DNA from: Prevotella sp.
GTDB taxonomy: Bacteria > Bacteroidota > Bacteroidia > Bacteroidales > Bacteroidaceae
Direction: 5' to 3'
Assembly (NCBI GenBank): GCA_017470055.1
Contig: JAFUFD010000038.1
Span: 57,499 to 121,498, forward strand
Length of the DNA: 64,000 bases
The notes under the pieces were generated by a model. That model searched no databases. It was not told the DNA's origin and was given only the letters and a program-made list of their open reading frames with translations. Both the position numbers and the translations under genes were made by a program. This document shows positions 1 through 9,793 of the stretch, piece by piece (the first letter of the stretch is position 1; each line of letters opens with the position of its first letter).

Positions 1-5
1 TAGAT

Positions 6-857
6 ATGAAAAAGTTATTGATTTTGGCACTTGGGGCCGTAGCACTGGTAGCCTGCAAGCAGCAGGGACCAAAGGCAGAGGAGTTGATGCTTGCCCAGCA
101 GGCTGACTCGCTGAACCGTATTATCCAGCAGAAAGACAATGAGATTAACGACATGATGGGGACCTTCAATGAGATTGAGGAAGGCTTCCGTGCTATCAAT
201 GCCGCTCAGGACCGTGTGACCCTTGCCAAGGACGGTGAGGGAGCCAACCGTGCTCAGAGTATTCGTGACAATATCGCTCAGATTCAGGAGACGATGCAGC
301 GCAACCGTGAACTGATCAATAAGTTGAAAAACCAGTTGCGTCAGAGTTCTGTGAAGGGTGATGAGTTGCGTAAGACTGTTGAGGGGCTGGTGGCCCAGTT
401 AGAGGAGAAAGACAAGGAGATCAACCAGTTGCGTCTGGATCTGAAGGCACGTGACATCCGTCTGTCGGAGTTGGGTAGTGAACTTGCCGACATGACGGTT
501 GAGAACTCTCAGCAGAAAGCGGAGATCAATCAGAAGGCTGAGACGATCTCAGCGCAGGACAAGCAGTTGAACACCGCCTGGTTCGTGTTCGGAACGAAGA
601 AGGAGTTGAAAGAGCAGCATATCATCGAGAACGGCAAGGTGCTGCAGTCGAACTTCAATCGTGAGTACTTTACCAAGATTGATATTCGTGTCGACAAGGA
701 AATAAAACTCTATTCCCGCTCAGCGAAGTTGCTAACCACCCATCCTGCATCCAGTTATGTCTTGGAGCGTGATGCCAACAAGCAGTATGTGCTGCGCATC
801 ACCAACCCGCAGATCTTCTGGTCTACCAGCAAGTATCTGGTCATCCAGGTCAACTAA
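6..857 (+). CDS. Coiled-coil lipoprotein of unknown function
   Basis: The protein has 283 residues. The N-terminus is a lipoprotein signal with lipobox LVAC (Cys17). Residues about 25-190 are rich in heptad-like Q/E/L/N/K patterns and are probably a long coiled coil. The last 90 residues (after NTAWFVFGTKKEL) look like a small globular domain. I do not recognise a named family beyond Bacteroidales envelope proteins of this shape. The promoter lies outside the window. The stop codon overlaps the end of the convergent SprT-like gene by 8 bases. A periplasmic or inner-leaflet outer-membrane location is inferred from the lipobox. Confidence 0.8.
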   Translation: MKKLLILALGAVALVACKQQGPKAEELMLAQQADSLNRIIQQKDNEINDMMGTFNEIEEGFRAINAAQDRVTLAKDGEGANRAQSIRDNIAQIQETMQRNRELINKLKNQLRQSSVKGDELRKTVEGLVAQLEEKDKEINQLRLDLKARDIRLSELGSELADMTVENSQQKAEINQKAETISAQDKQLNTAWFVFGTKKELKEQHIIENGKVLQSNFNREYFTKIDIRVDKEIKLYSRSAKLLTTHPASSYVLERDANKQYVLRITNPQIFWSTSKYLVIQVN

Positions 858-1494
858 GGGCTTCAGGCAATACGTCTGTATCCAGCAACTGCTGATACTC
901 TTGCAGGGATATGCGTTGTCCACGTAGTGAGCGTGTCTTGCTCCAGATGGCATAACGCATATCCCTACTTACTTTCCAGTGGTGCTCGGCAATCAATGGC
1001 GAGGCATTCGCCTGTTTGTCGATATATTTCCTGTAGGCGGGATTGACTACCGACTGGAAGCAACGCCCGTCTGCCAGTCTGGCGAGTAGCAACAGGTATT
1101 GCTGTTCTGTCTGCTGATTGACGGTCAGACCATCGGTACGGGAGGAGATGGTGATATGCCATCCGTCCCGGTTCAGTCGTGCCATCCACTGGCGGAACAG
1201 TGTTCCATGGGTGGAGGTGTCACGCAGTCCTTTGTATGTAATATAATAATGTATCATCTCATGGAGGAGAGTCGACTGGTAGTCATGCTCCTCCATCTGA
1301 TAGAAATCGCTGACCTTGATGGTATACCCCACGTTCTGATATCCCCTGAACAGTCCTTTGCGCACCCTGTGACACGAGAACTGTCCCAGCATCCGTCGTG
1401 CATGATTCACCACAAAGCGTGGCTCTGGCAGTTCCTCGCCAAAGTATTGCCTGTTGAATTGCTGGAACCAACTCCGTAACTGCTGTGCTGTCAT
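850..1494 (-). CDS. SprT-like zinc metalloprotein
   Basis: The protein has 214 residues from MTAQQL. The HExxH zinc motif (HEMIH, about residues 78-82) is followed by YYITYKG and a later His (DTSTHGTLF), as in the SprT/Spartan-like family. Family members are cytoplasmic and act on DNA-protein crosslinks or stress responses in some organisms; the role here is inferred only from the fold. A longer reading frame runs upstream to 1542, but the -7 promoter element lies only 8 bases before codon MTAQQL, so this start is preferred and the mRNA would be leaderless or nearly so. The gene is monocistronic and convergent with the lipoprotein gene. Confidence 0.8.
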   Translation of the reverse strand: MTAQQLRSWFQQFNRQYFGEELPEPRFVVNHARRMLGQFSCHRVRKGLFRGYQNVGYTIKVSDFYQMEEHDYQSTLLHEMIHYYITYKGLRDTSTHGTLFRQWMARLNRDGWHITISSRTDGLTVNQQTEQQYLLLLARLADGRCFQSVVNPAYRKYIDKQANASPLIAEHHWKVSRDMRYAIWSKTRSLRGQRISLQEYQQLLDTDVLPEALS

Positions 1495-1501
1495 ATCCTC
1501 G

Positions 1502-1533
1502 CAAAGATAGAGATTTCTTTTGTAACTTCCAAA
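1502..1533 (-). promoter_or_regulatory. Bacteroidetes-type promoter of the SprT-like gene
   Basis: On the minus strand TTTG (1530-1533), 20 bases and TATCTTTG (1502-1509) match the -33/-7 consensus of the Bacteroidetes primary sigma factor. It lies directly in front of the chosen start codon. Confidence 0.75.
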
Positions 1534-1556
1534 CAAAAGCAATTAAAAATCAGAAT

Positions 1557-1591
1557 AAAATCGGGATGCCTCGACAAAGGCATCCCGATTT
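1557..1591 (-). terminator. Rho-independent terminator of the susC/susD pair
   Basis: A hairpin with stem ATCGGGATGCC / GGCATCCCGAT and an 8-base loop is followed on the minus strand by a T-rich run. It lies 27 bases after the susD stop. Confidence 0.8.
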
Positions 1592-1617
1592 CTTATGGAG
1601 TGAGTATGTGATATTTC

Positions 1618-3027
1618 TTACTTAGGCAGGTTATCTGACCAGCCCTCGTTCTGTTCCGTGCCATATCCTGCGTTAATCTCAGCAGCAGGGATAGGATAAA
1701 CGAACTTTGCCACGTCGAAGTTCGTTGATGTGGTGGCAACGGTAATCTTCAGACCTTGACGACGAGCGTCATACCAACGGTGTCCCTCTAAGTAGAGTTC
1801 ACGAACTCGCTCATCATTGATGAATGAGATGAGATCAGCCTTTGTTGAGGGCAGGTCATCTGTGCTGGCAATATCTGCGTCACGCTGAGCCGTGAAGAAC
1901 AAAGCGTCCTTTGCGTCGTCAAGATTACCCAGATTTGCCTCACACTCTGCAAGAATCAGATACATTTCCGATACACGGAAGATGGGGATGTTGCTAACAG
2001 CCTGAGCAGTAGGAAGACCACAATATTTGTAAGCATAGTTGTCTAACACGCCGGCACGATAGTCGTTATCGCCAAACAATGAGACAGTGAAGTCTGTAAT
2101 GTTACCTTTGTATGAGCCATACAAAGTGTTCAGTGCGTTAGCAGACAAGTTGTCGTCATTGGTTTTATTGATGGTGAGAATATCCTCAGCCGAAATAGCA
2201 TTAGATGACCACATAGATACATAATTGGCAGCGGTAGCGCCATCAGACCCACGCTCCTCAATAGCATTCTCAGCAGCAGCCTTGGCAGCAGCGTAGTTAC
2301 CCATATAGAGATTGACACGAGCCTCCAAAGCATAGATGGCAGCGAGGTTGAAGTAGAACTGGGGGGCACCGTTCATCTCGTCCTCACCAGTATAGAAATC
2401 CTTCGCTTTCTCAATATCGCTAAGAATTTGAGCATAGCAGTCGGCAACGCTGGAGCGATGTACCTCATCGTTGATAGTATAAGGCTCGTCTTTTACAAGA
2501 ATAACACCCAACTGGCTGTTTGTCTGACCAGCCTGATAAGGAAGACCAAAGATGTTAGTTAAAGTGAAGGTGGCAAGGGCACGCAGTGCATAGCATTGTG
2601 AGAGGTAGGAATGGATAGCGTATTCGTCTTCCTCTGTCACTCCTGCCTCCAGGATTTTCTCAGCACCATTGATCGTACGTACAGAGCGGTCAATCACTTT
2701 GTATCCGTAGTTCCAGATATCATCCAACTCACCATTGGTGTCTGTGATACCGTATGAGTTGATGGCAAAGAAATGTCCAGTAGAAGAACTTGCTGTGGCT
2801 ATGTCAGAAGCCATATCACCTAAGGCTACCACGTAGTTCCCATAGAAACGGTAACTTCCAAGTGCATAGTAGGCACCAATCATGCCGTTCTTCACATCCT
2901 GTGCTGTATTGAAAGCGGTCTCTGATGTTTTGTTCTGATCCATTTCGACATCGAAGTAGGAATCATTACAAGAGACAAGTCCCATGGTCAAAGCAGCACC
3001 TATTGCAAATACTTTAATATTTTTCAT
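1618..3027 (-). CDS. SusD/RagB-family nutrient-binding outer-membrane lipoprotein
   Basis: The protein has 469 residues with lipoprotein signal and lipobox LVSC (Cys20). The N-terminal TPR-like part (NTAQDVKNGMIGAYYAL) and the C-terminal part (ERVRELYLEGHRWYDARRQG) are typical of the SusD/RagB family. SusD proteins form the lid of a SusC pore and bind the ligand at the cell surface. It lies 24 bases after the SusC gene and is surely co-transcribed with it. The substrate cannot be read from the sequence, because no glycosidase or other enzyme is in this operon. Confidence 0.93.
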   Translation of the reverse strand: MKNIKVFAIGAALTMGLVSCNDSYFDVEMDQNKTSETAFNTAQDVKNGMIGAYYALGSYRFYGNYVVALGDMASDIATASSSTGHFFAINSYGITDTNGELDDIWNYGYKVIDRSVRTINGAEKILEAGVTEEDEYAIHSYLSQCYALRALATFTLTNIFGLPYQAGQTNSQLGVILVKDEPYTINDEVHRSSVADCYAQILSDIEKAKDFYTGEDEMNGAPQFYFNLAAIYALEARVNLYMGNYAAAKAAAENAIEERGSDGATAANYVSMWSSNAISAEDILTINKTNDDNLSANALNTLYGSYKGNITDFTVSLFGDNDYRAGVLDNYAYKYCGLPTAQAVSNIPIFRVSEMYLILAECEANLGNLDDAKDALFFTAQRDADIASTDDLPSTKADLISFINDERVRELYLEGHRWYDARRQGLKITVATTSTNFDVAKFVYPIPAAEINAGYGTEQNEGWSDNLPK

Positions 3028-3051
3028 TGTTATCTTATTTTTCTGGTTTCA

Positions 3052-6000
3052 TTAAAAACTTACGTTCAAACCGAATACGACGTTACGTGACTGTGGGAAG
3101 TTCCACCATTGTACACCGTTGGCACCGACACTGGCAGGATCTAAGCCACGATAGTCGCTTGCGCCCCATGTATAGAGGTTGTCTGCCTGAACATAGACTC
3201 TCAGGCGGCTGATGTAAATCTTCTCTGTCAAAGATGATGGGAAGGTGTAACCTAAAGTGATGTTGCGTAGTTTTACATAGTTTCCGTTCATCAAGAAACG
3301 CGAAGATGCGGAGTTAGCCAATGAACTTTCAGTTCCAAGTCCGTAACCGACATTCAGACGAGGTACGTCTGTGATGTCACCCGGCTTCTGCCAACGGTTC
3401 TCATATACATATTCCGTGAAGTTCTCACCAAAGGATCCACCAATCTGCTCGTCATAGCGCAGGTTGTTACCATAAATCTTACGACCGAACGAGTAGTTCA
3501 ACTGGAATGAGAAGTCAATACCCTTCCAATTCAGGTTGTTGGTGAAAGCGCCATAGAAACTTGGGTTGGCATCGCCTACATAGCGCTTAGCGGCAGCATT
3601 GTAGTTTGTAGTGGTCTCGTCACCCTCTTCATTCAGATACCACAGGGCATCACCAGTTTGTGGATCAACGCCTGCATATTCCTTCATCTTGAACTGATAG
3701 ATAGGACGACCAACCTCTGTAATCTGATAGGTTCCCTCAATAGGCATGTCGGTAGAGAGTTTCTTCACCTCGTTCTTGTTGTGAGAGCCTGTGAATGACA
3801 CATTCCAGTTCCAGTCCTTATTCTTGATGATATTGGCACCAATGGTAAACTCAATACCCTTATTCTGTAACTCACCAATATTCTTATAGAAAGAGGTCAG
3901 TCCCATTGCATAGGAAGCAGGAACGGCGAATACCATGTCAGTTGTGTTATGGACATAGTAGTCGAACTCAATGTTGAAGCGCTTGAAGAGCGTAGCATCG
4001 AAACCGATATTGAACTTCTTGGTACGCTCCCATTTCAAGTCATCGTTACCCATCTGCTCATAAGCCATACCTGGCTGGCTGTTGTAGTTCCAGCCAAAAC
4101 CATACAAGTCTTTAGATGCATACCATGAATTGCCAACCTCAGAGTTACCAGATGAGCCATAAGAAGCACGTATGGTCAAGTTGTCAAGCCAGTTCTTGGT
4201 ACTCTCCATAAACTTCTCGGAAGAAATGCGATACTTTGCACCTACTGATGCAAATACACCCCAGCGATTACCGCTGGCGAAGCGGGAAGAACCATCGGCA
4301 CGGAGACTTGCAGAGAGATAGTATTTGTTAGCATAGTCATATTCTACGTTTCCGAAGAAAGAGGCTAATGTTAAGCGATCCATCTGAGTAGCAGCAGACC
4401 CTGGAGTAGCAGCAAGTTGCACCTGTGGCATGTCCTCGACAGGATAATTGGATCCAGCAAGATAAGCCTGCTTTAAAATAGTCTTCTGAGCCTCCTGACC
4501 TAACATCACATTCAAGTTGTGAACCTTATTGAAGGTTTTGATGTAGTTCAAAGTGTTAGTGACAGACAGGTGGATGTTGTAACTATTGGAATTCTCACCC
4601 ATACCGCGCATCTCTTCTCCCTGAGGTTGCAAGAATGACCAGAAACCAAATTCGTCTACGATGTGGGCATCAATGCTTCCGCGGGTCAAGAAATAGAGTT
4701 CTGGCGTGAAGTTTATTTGTGCCCAAGGAGAGAATAATACGCGATACTGCTTGGCGAGGCTTTGGTCACCGAGGTCGCTACGGATGGCAACAGGGTTATA
4801 ACCGTTGACAGTATAGAAGTTCCATGTGCCGTCTTCCTTTTTGACAGGTGACAATGGACTCTGCATATATGCCTGGGTAATGGGATCGGTAAAGTAACCA
4901 CCACCAGAGCCCATGTTAGTCTCAGAATAGACAAGGTTGGTGTTGAAACCAAACTTCACAATCTTAGAAGGGGCATGCTCAAAATTGAAACGGAAGGAGT
5001 AACGTGTCAGATCCTTACCGATGACGACAGCCTCATCTCTCAAATAGTCTAATGACAGGTAATAAGAAGGTGTGCCTGCAACAGCACCGCCACCCTGAAC
5101 ATCTACAGAATAGTTCTGAGTGAGTCCGTTGCGGGTGATGGCATCCAACCAGTTGGTTGTCTTGCCTTCCTCTGTGTATAACTCTGCGCCCCATACCATG
5201 AAATCCTTGTAGCCCTCAGCGTCGTAGTTCAGACCCAGTGCATCCATATAGTATTGAACAGCACCATCTTCTCCCAGATCAGTTTTTTCGTTGGCACAAG
5301 CCTCAGCCCACAATTCATTATACTTATCCGCAGTTACAGGATAAGACTTGAAGTGCTTGTAGGCAGGCATGAACTGCCAACCAACCTTTGCATTGAAATT
5401 TACCTTTGCCTTTCCACTTTTACCTTTTTTAGTGGTGATGACGATAACACCATTGGCAGCACGGGCACCATAGATAGAGGTGGCAGTTGCGTCTTTCAGG
5501 ACGGTAATGGACTCGATATCATTGGCATTCAGGTTGGCAAGGGGAGATATCTCCTGTCCCTCGTCAGCACGAATACCTACTACGTCAGAAGAGAAAGCGA
5601 CACCGTCTATTACATACAAAGGCTGTGTGCCTGAGTTCAGTGAGTTACGACCACGGATGAAGACTGTAGCAGGAGCACCAGGCTGACCAGACTCCATTGT
5701 CAACTGTAAACCAGAAACAGAACCCTCCAAAGCCTTGATGGGGTTGGCATCTGTCTTATTGGCAATAGTTTTTGAACTGACTGTTGAAGCAGCACCAGTG
5801 AAGGCAGCCTTACGTGTCACACCATAACCAGTTACGACAATCTCACTAAGCGCATTCTCGTCGTCTGCCAACACGATACGCATGTTAGCACGAGCACTAA
5901 CTTCCAGTGGCTCCATACCTACGTAAGTGATGCGTAAGATTTTCTTGCCTTCAGGAAGAGTCAACTCAAAGCGACCGTTTGCGTCGGTTACTGTACCTAC

Positions 6001-6148
6001 GTTCGTTCCAATGACTTGGACAGAGGCACCGATAACGGGCTCGTTGTCCACTTGAGTAACGACCGTACCATTAACTTTAGTTTGAGCAGTTACCCCCCCC
6101 CAAGAACAGGAAAAGGCCTGCCAAAAACATCATTAGTCTTTTTTTCAT
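3052..6148 (-). CDS. SusC-family TonB-dependent transporter, frameshifted in the signal peptide
   Basis: The intact product would have about 1031 residues: signal peptide starting MKKRLMMFLAGLF, carboxypeptidase-regulatory-like domain (NEPVIGASV), plug (YVIDGVAFSSDV, ATATSIYGARAANGVIVITTKKG) and a beta-barrel ending FGLNVSF. The ATG at 6148 and the body of the gene are in different frames. A run of nine C on the plus strand (6093-6101; G9 in the gene) is one base too long, and eight would restore the frame. The longest open frame without the signal begins at a GTG at 6051. The divergent paralogue at 6613 has an interrupted G run here and is intact. Either the run is phase-variable and now off, or there is a sequencing error. 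The only clear promoter in the central segment points to this gene. Confidence 0.85.
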
Positions 6149-6238
6149 AAACTCTCTCTTGTTAATTATAAAAATAATGATTTAAATAACTTTTTACCGT
6201 AAAAAACTCATCTTTTATGTCCACCTCCCCCGACGAGG
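6099..6238. repeat. Left arm of inverted repeat, locus 1
   Basis: This arm pairs with 6525-6662. Bases 6099-6204 are a perfect inverted copy of 6557-6662 (106 bp) covering the leader and first codons of both divergent susC genes. Bases 6216-6238 are a perfect inverted copy of 6525-6547 (23 bp) at the inner edge. Only a few bases between these blocks differ. Downstream coding sequences diverge quickly. Confidence 0.9.
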
Positions 6239-6288
6239 TTTTCTTTTCCTAATATATATGCTAACTATGGCACTTTCATTGAAGATTC

Positions 6289-6321
6289 TGCAAAATTACA
6301 ACAATTATTCACAATTGGCAA
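6289..6321 (-). promoter_or_regulatory. Leftward promoter inside the inverted-repeat-bounded segment, locus 1
   Basis: On the minus strand TTTG (6318-6321), 19 bases and TAATTTTG (6291-6298) match the Bacteroidetes promoter consensus. The central segment 6239-6524 (286 bp) has no equally good rightward match, so in this orientation the left susC should be transcribed and the right one should not. The rest of the segment is AT-rich, with a TATATA block followed by GTACGCGC near 6451-6480. Confidence 0.65.
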
Positions 6322-6524
6322 ATAATTTTTATGAAAAAGCGTCTTTTTCTGTCGTTTTTTAACATTTTGGGCGCTTTTTATACCTAATTAATGTGATTTT
6401 TTGCCAAAATCTTTCGATTTGTCATAAAGTGTACAACAACACTTCTCGCTCGTATATAATATATAATTAAGGTACGCGCACGTATAAGGTATTTTCTCCA
6501 CCCCAAATTCCTAAAAAATGTCCA

Positions 6525-6662
6525 CCTCGTCGGGGGAGGTGGACATAGGAGAAGAGTTTTACGGTAAAAAGTTATTTAAATCATTATTTTTATAATTAAC
6601 AAGAGAGAGTTTATGAAAAAAAGACTAATGATGTTTTTGGCAGGCCTTTTCCTGTTCTTGGG
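6525..6662. repeat. Right arm of inverted repeat, locus 1
   Basis: This arm is the partner of 6099-6238. At its inner edge the arm itself sits in a perfect palindrome (6520-6544) with half-sites GTCCACCTC and GAGGTGGAC around a 7-base centre. The left arm has only the shorter CCTC/GAGG part of that palindrome. Confidence 0.9.
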
Positions 6663-9600
6663 AGGAGTGACTGCTCAAACTAAAGTTAATGGTACGGTCG
6701 TTTACGAAGAGGATAACGAGCCCGTTATCGGCGCTTCTGTCCAGGTCGTAGGAACGAACGTAGGTACAGTAACGGATCCTAATGGTAAATTCTCACTGAC
6801 AGTTCCTGCCGGTAAGAATACCTTGCGTTTCACTTATGTGGGCATGGAGCCGCTGGAGGTAAGTGCCCGTCCTAACATGCGCATTGTGCTTCGTAGTAAC
6901 GCCACAAACATTGACGAGATTGTGGTGACAGCCTTGGGTATTAGCCGTGATAAGAAGGCTGTAGGCTTTGCGACACAGGAACTGAACGCTGAGGACCTGA
7001 ATATCTCAGGTACCACCTCACTGGCAAGCGCCCTGCAGGGTAAGTTGACTGGTGTCAGCATTCGCCCCTCATCTGGCGCTCCTGGTGCTTCTGCTCAGAT
7101 CGTGATTCGTGGCGCCCGTTCCTTCGACGGCAACAACGCACCACTCTATGTGGTCGACGGTATGCCTATCGCTTCTACGCCAGACTTCTCCACTGGTAGT
7201 TCTGTAACTGGTGCGGACTTTACCAACCGTAGCATTGATATCAACCCCGAGGACATTGAGAGCATCAACGTCCTGAAAGGTCAGGCAGCCTCTGCCCTGT
7301 ATGGTATTCGTGCCTCTAACGGTGTTATTGTCATCACCACCAAGCGTGGTAGCAAGGCAACTCAGAAGCCTGTTGTCACCTTCACAACAGACTTGAGCGC
7401 CCAGACTCTGAGCCGCAAGTACAAGCATCAGGATGTATATGCACAGGGATCAACTCCCGCAGCCTATAACCCCAGCGCTTCTACTGCATGGGGTCCCAAG
7501 ATCACTGATCTTCCTGATGATCCCACCTATGGTGGAAACAGTCAGGGACATCCTGGACAGTACTACAATCCCAAGTATGCTGCCGCAGGTCTTGATGGGT
7601 GGGTTACTCCTCAGACTTACGACAACGTAGGTGACTTCTTCAATACTGGCTTCACTGAGAATGCGACTTTCAACATCTCTCAGCGTAAGAATCAGATCAG
7701 TTACTCTTTCGGTGTGAACAACACTTATCAGGAAGGTATCATCGCCTCTACAGGCTTGAAGCGTACTGGTGCCCGTGGTGCTGTTGACTATGAGATTAAC
7801 GATGAGTGGAAGACTGGTTTCTCTGCAAACTACAGTTCCACAACCATTAATTCCGCACCTGGTGCTAACAATGGTGTGGTTAACGTCGTTTACGGTGCTC
7901 CTGCGGAGTATAACCTGAAAGGAACTCCCACACATGCTCCTGGTGATCCCACCACACAGATCTCTTATCGTGCCACCAACTTCAACAACCCATACTGGTG
8001 GTCTGACAATGATGCCTTCAAGCAGCACACCAACCGTGTGTTCGGTAGCGCTTACTTCGAGTATAGCCCAAAACTCAACTGGGGTGATAACTATAAACTG
8101 ACCTTCCGTGAGCAGGCTGGTATCGACGTGTATACCACTGACAACATGACCATCGCTGAGGTGGGCTCTGCTTATAACACCAAAGGTGAGGTAGAGGACT
8201 TCGGTTTGCAGCGCAATATCTTCAACAACCTGTTCACCATCAATTTCAATGCCAAGTTGGGCAAGGAGAATGAGTGGGATTTGGGCTTGTTGCTCGGTAA
8301 TGAGTTCAACCATGACTATAGCCGTGTTTGGGACTATGATGCGTCAAGTCTCTCCTGGTATGGACAGCCCGTGCTTGAGAATGCCGCCAGCATGGACTAC
8401 TGGAGCATGTCTCACGGTCAGGACCGTACCGTTGGTTTCTTCGGTCAGATCACTGCCACATGGAAGAACCAATTGTATCTGACTATCACTGGTCGTAACG
8501 ACGTGGTATCTACCATGCCCCGTGGCAACCGTTCGTTCTTCTATCCCTCTGTATCTCTCGGATGGATATTCACTGAGTTGGACGCCTTGAAGAACAACGA
8601 CATCCTTTCCTATGGTAAACTGCGTGCCTCTTACGCTCAGGTAGGACAGGCAGGTAGTTATCACGACAACTTCTACTATACACCTTCTTATGGAAGTGGT
8701 ATGTATGTCTACACTCCTATCGCTTATCCTATGGGTGGTGCCAAGAGTTATGTGCCTTACTATGTGTCTTACGATCCCAACTTGAAGCCACAGAACACCA
8801 CCAACTATGAGTTCGGTGTTGACCTGAACTTCTTCAAGAATCGTCTGCGCTTAGAGTATACCGCCAGTTATCAGGATGTGAAGGATCAGATCTTCGATGT
8901 TCCTACCGCAGGCTCTACTGGCGTGCAGTATCTGCGTACCAACGCTGGTCGCATGACCACATGGGCTCATGAGTTCTCTCTGAATGCCGCTATCCTGCAG
9001 CACAGAGACTATAATTTGGATTTGGGCATCAACTTTACCAAGATATCTAATAAGGTGAAGGAACTTGCTCCTGGCGTGGAGAGTATCATGCTGGGTGGTT
9101 TCGTGGAGCCACAGGTTCGTGCTCAGGCAGGTTATAGTTATCCTAACATCTATGGTGTCGCTTTCAAGCGCACAGAGGATGGACAGTTGCTGCTTGCCGA
9201 TGGTCTGCCCCAAGGTACTTCCTCCAGCGAGAATATCGGTGAGTGTGCTCCTGACTTCAATATGGGCTTCAACCTGAAGGCCAACTACAAGCGCCTCTCA
9301 CTCTCTGCTACACTTGATTGGCAGAAGGGCGGTAAGATGTATGCAGGTACTATCCTGACCATGAACTGGTTCGGTGCTTCCACAGAGTCTCTCAACTACC
9401 GTGAGGGTACGATGATTGGTGAGGGTATCGACGAGGCTACAGGTCAGAAGAACACCATCGAGGTGGACAAGGCTGACTGGTATATGGCTTACAACGACAT
9501 TACTGAGGCAGGTATCTTCGACACCAGTTTCTGGAAACTCCGTGACGTGACTCTGAGTTATCAGGTGCCCAAGTTCTGGGGTATCGACCTGAATATATTC

Positions 9601-9750
9601 GCTTTCGCACGCAACGTGCTCATCTGGGCTAAGATGCCAGACCTCGATCCTGAGAACTCACAGGGTAATGGTAACATGAGCGGATATTTCGAGCGTTTCT
9701 CTACACCAAGCACATCCAGTTTCGGTGGTGGTCTGAAGATCACGTTCTAA
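6613..9750 (+). CDS. SusC-family TonB-dependent transporter
   Basis: The protein has 1045 residues. The signal peptide (MKKRLMMFLAGLFLFLGGVTAQ) is identical at DNA level to that of the divergent gene up to the G tract. It is followed by a carboxypeptidase-like domain (NEPVIGASVQVVGTNVG), a plug (PLYVVDGMPIAS, ASALYGIRASNGVIVITTKRG) and a 22-strand-type barrel ending LKITF. It imports an unknown ligand together with the next gene, 44 bases downstream. There is no recognisable promoter directed at it in the present orientation of the central segment. Confidence 0.93.
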   Translation: MKKRLMMFLAGLFLFLGGVTAQTKVNGTVVYEEDNEPVIGASVQVVGTNVGTVTDPNGKFSLTVPAGKNTLRFTYVGMEPLEVSARPNMRIVLRSNATNIDEIVVTALGISRDKKAVGFATQELNAEDLNISGTTSLASALQGKLTGVSIRPSSGAPGASAQIVIRGARSFDGNNAPLYVVDGMPIASTPDFSTGSSVTGADFTNRSIDINPEDIESINVLKGQAASALYGIRASNGVIVITTKRGSKATQKPVVTFTTDLSAQTLSRKYKHQDVYAQGSTPAAYNPSASTAWGPKITDLPDDPTYGGNSQGHPGQYYNPKYAAAGLDGWVTPQTYDNVGDFFNTGFTENATFNISQRKNQISYSFGVNNTYQEGIIASTGLKRTGARGAVDYEINDEWKTGFSANYSSTTINSAPGANNGVVNVVYGAPAEYNLKGTPTHAPGDPTTQISYRATNFNNPYWWSDNDAFKQHTNRVFGSAYFEYSPKLNWGDNYKLTFREQAGIDVYTTDNMTIAEVGSAYNTKGEVEDFGLQRNIFNNLFTINFNAKLGKENEWDLGLLLGNEFNHDYSRVWDYDASSLSWYGQPVLENAASMDYWSMSHGQDRTVGFFGQITATWKNQLYLTITGRNDVVSTMPRGNRSFFYPSVSLGWIFTELDALKNNDILSYGKLRASYAQVGQAGSYHDNFYYTPSYGSGMYVYTPIAYPMGGAKSYVPYYVSYDPNLKPQNTTNYEFGVDLNFFKNRLRLEYTASYQDVKDQIFDVPTAGSTGVQYLRTNAGRMTTWAHEFSLNAAILQHRDYNLDLGINFTKISNKVKELAPGVESIMLGGFVEPQVRAQAGYSYPNIYGVAFKRTEDGQLLLADGLPQGTSSSENIGECAPDFNMGFNLKANYKRLSLSATLDWQKGGKMYAGTILTMNWFGASTESLNYREGTMIGEGIDEATGQKNTIEVDKADWYMAYNDITEAGIFDTSFWKLRDVTLSYQVPKFWGIDLNIFAFARNVLIWAKMPDLDPENSQGNGNMSGYFERFSTPSTSSFGGGLKITF

Positions 9751-9793
9751 TCATAAGCGTAATTAGATTAACAACAAGTAAACAGAAAGAAAT

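Noticed and set aside
6239-6524. Rightward promoter in the switch segment of locus 1
   Set aside because: No TAnnTTTG with a -33 TTTG at 19-21 bases was found on the plus strand; TATATA blocks do not fit the consensus.
7069-8664. Long open frames on the minus strand inside the susC gene (for example 7450-8313)
   Set aside because: They are shadows of the real frame: the plus-strand protein is a full-length SusC, and the minus-strand products show no family pattern.
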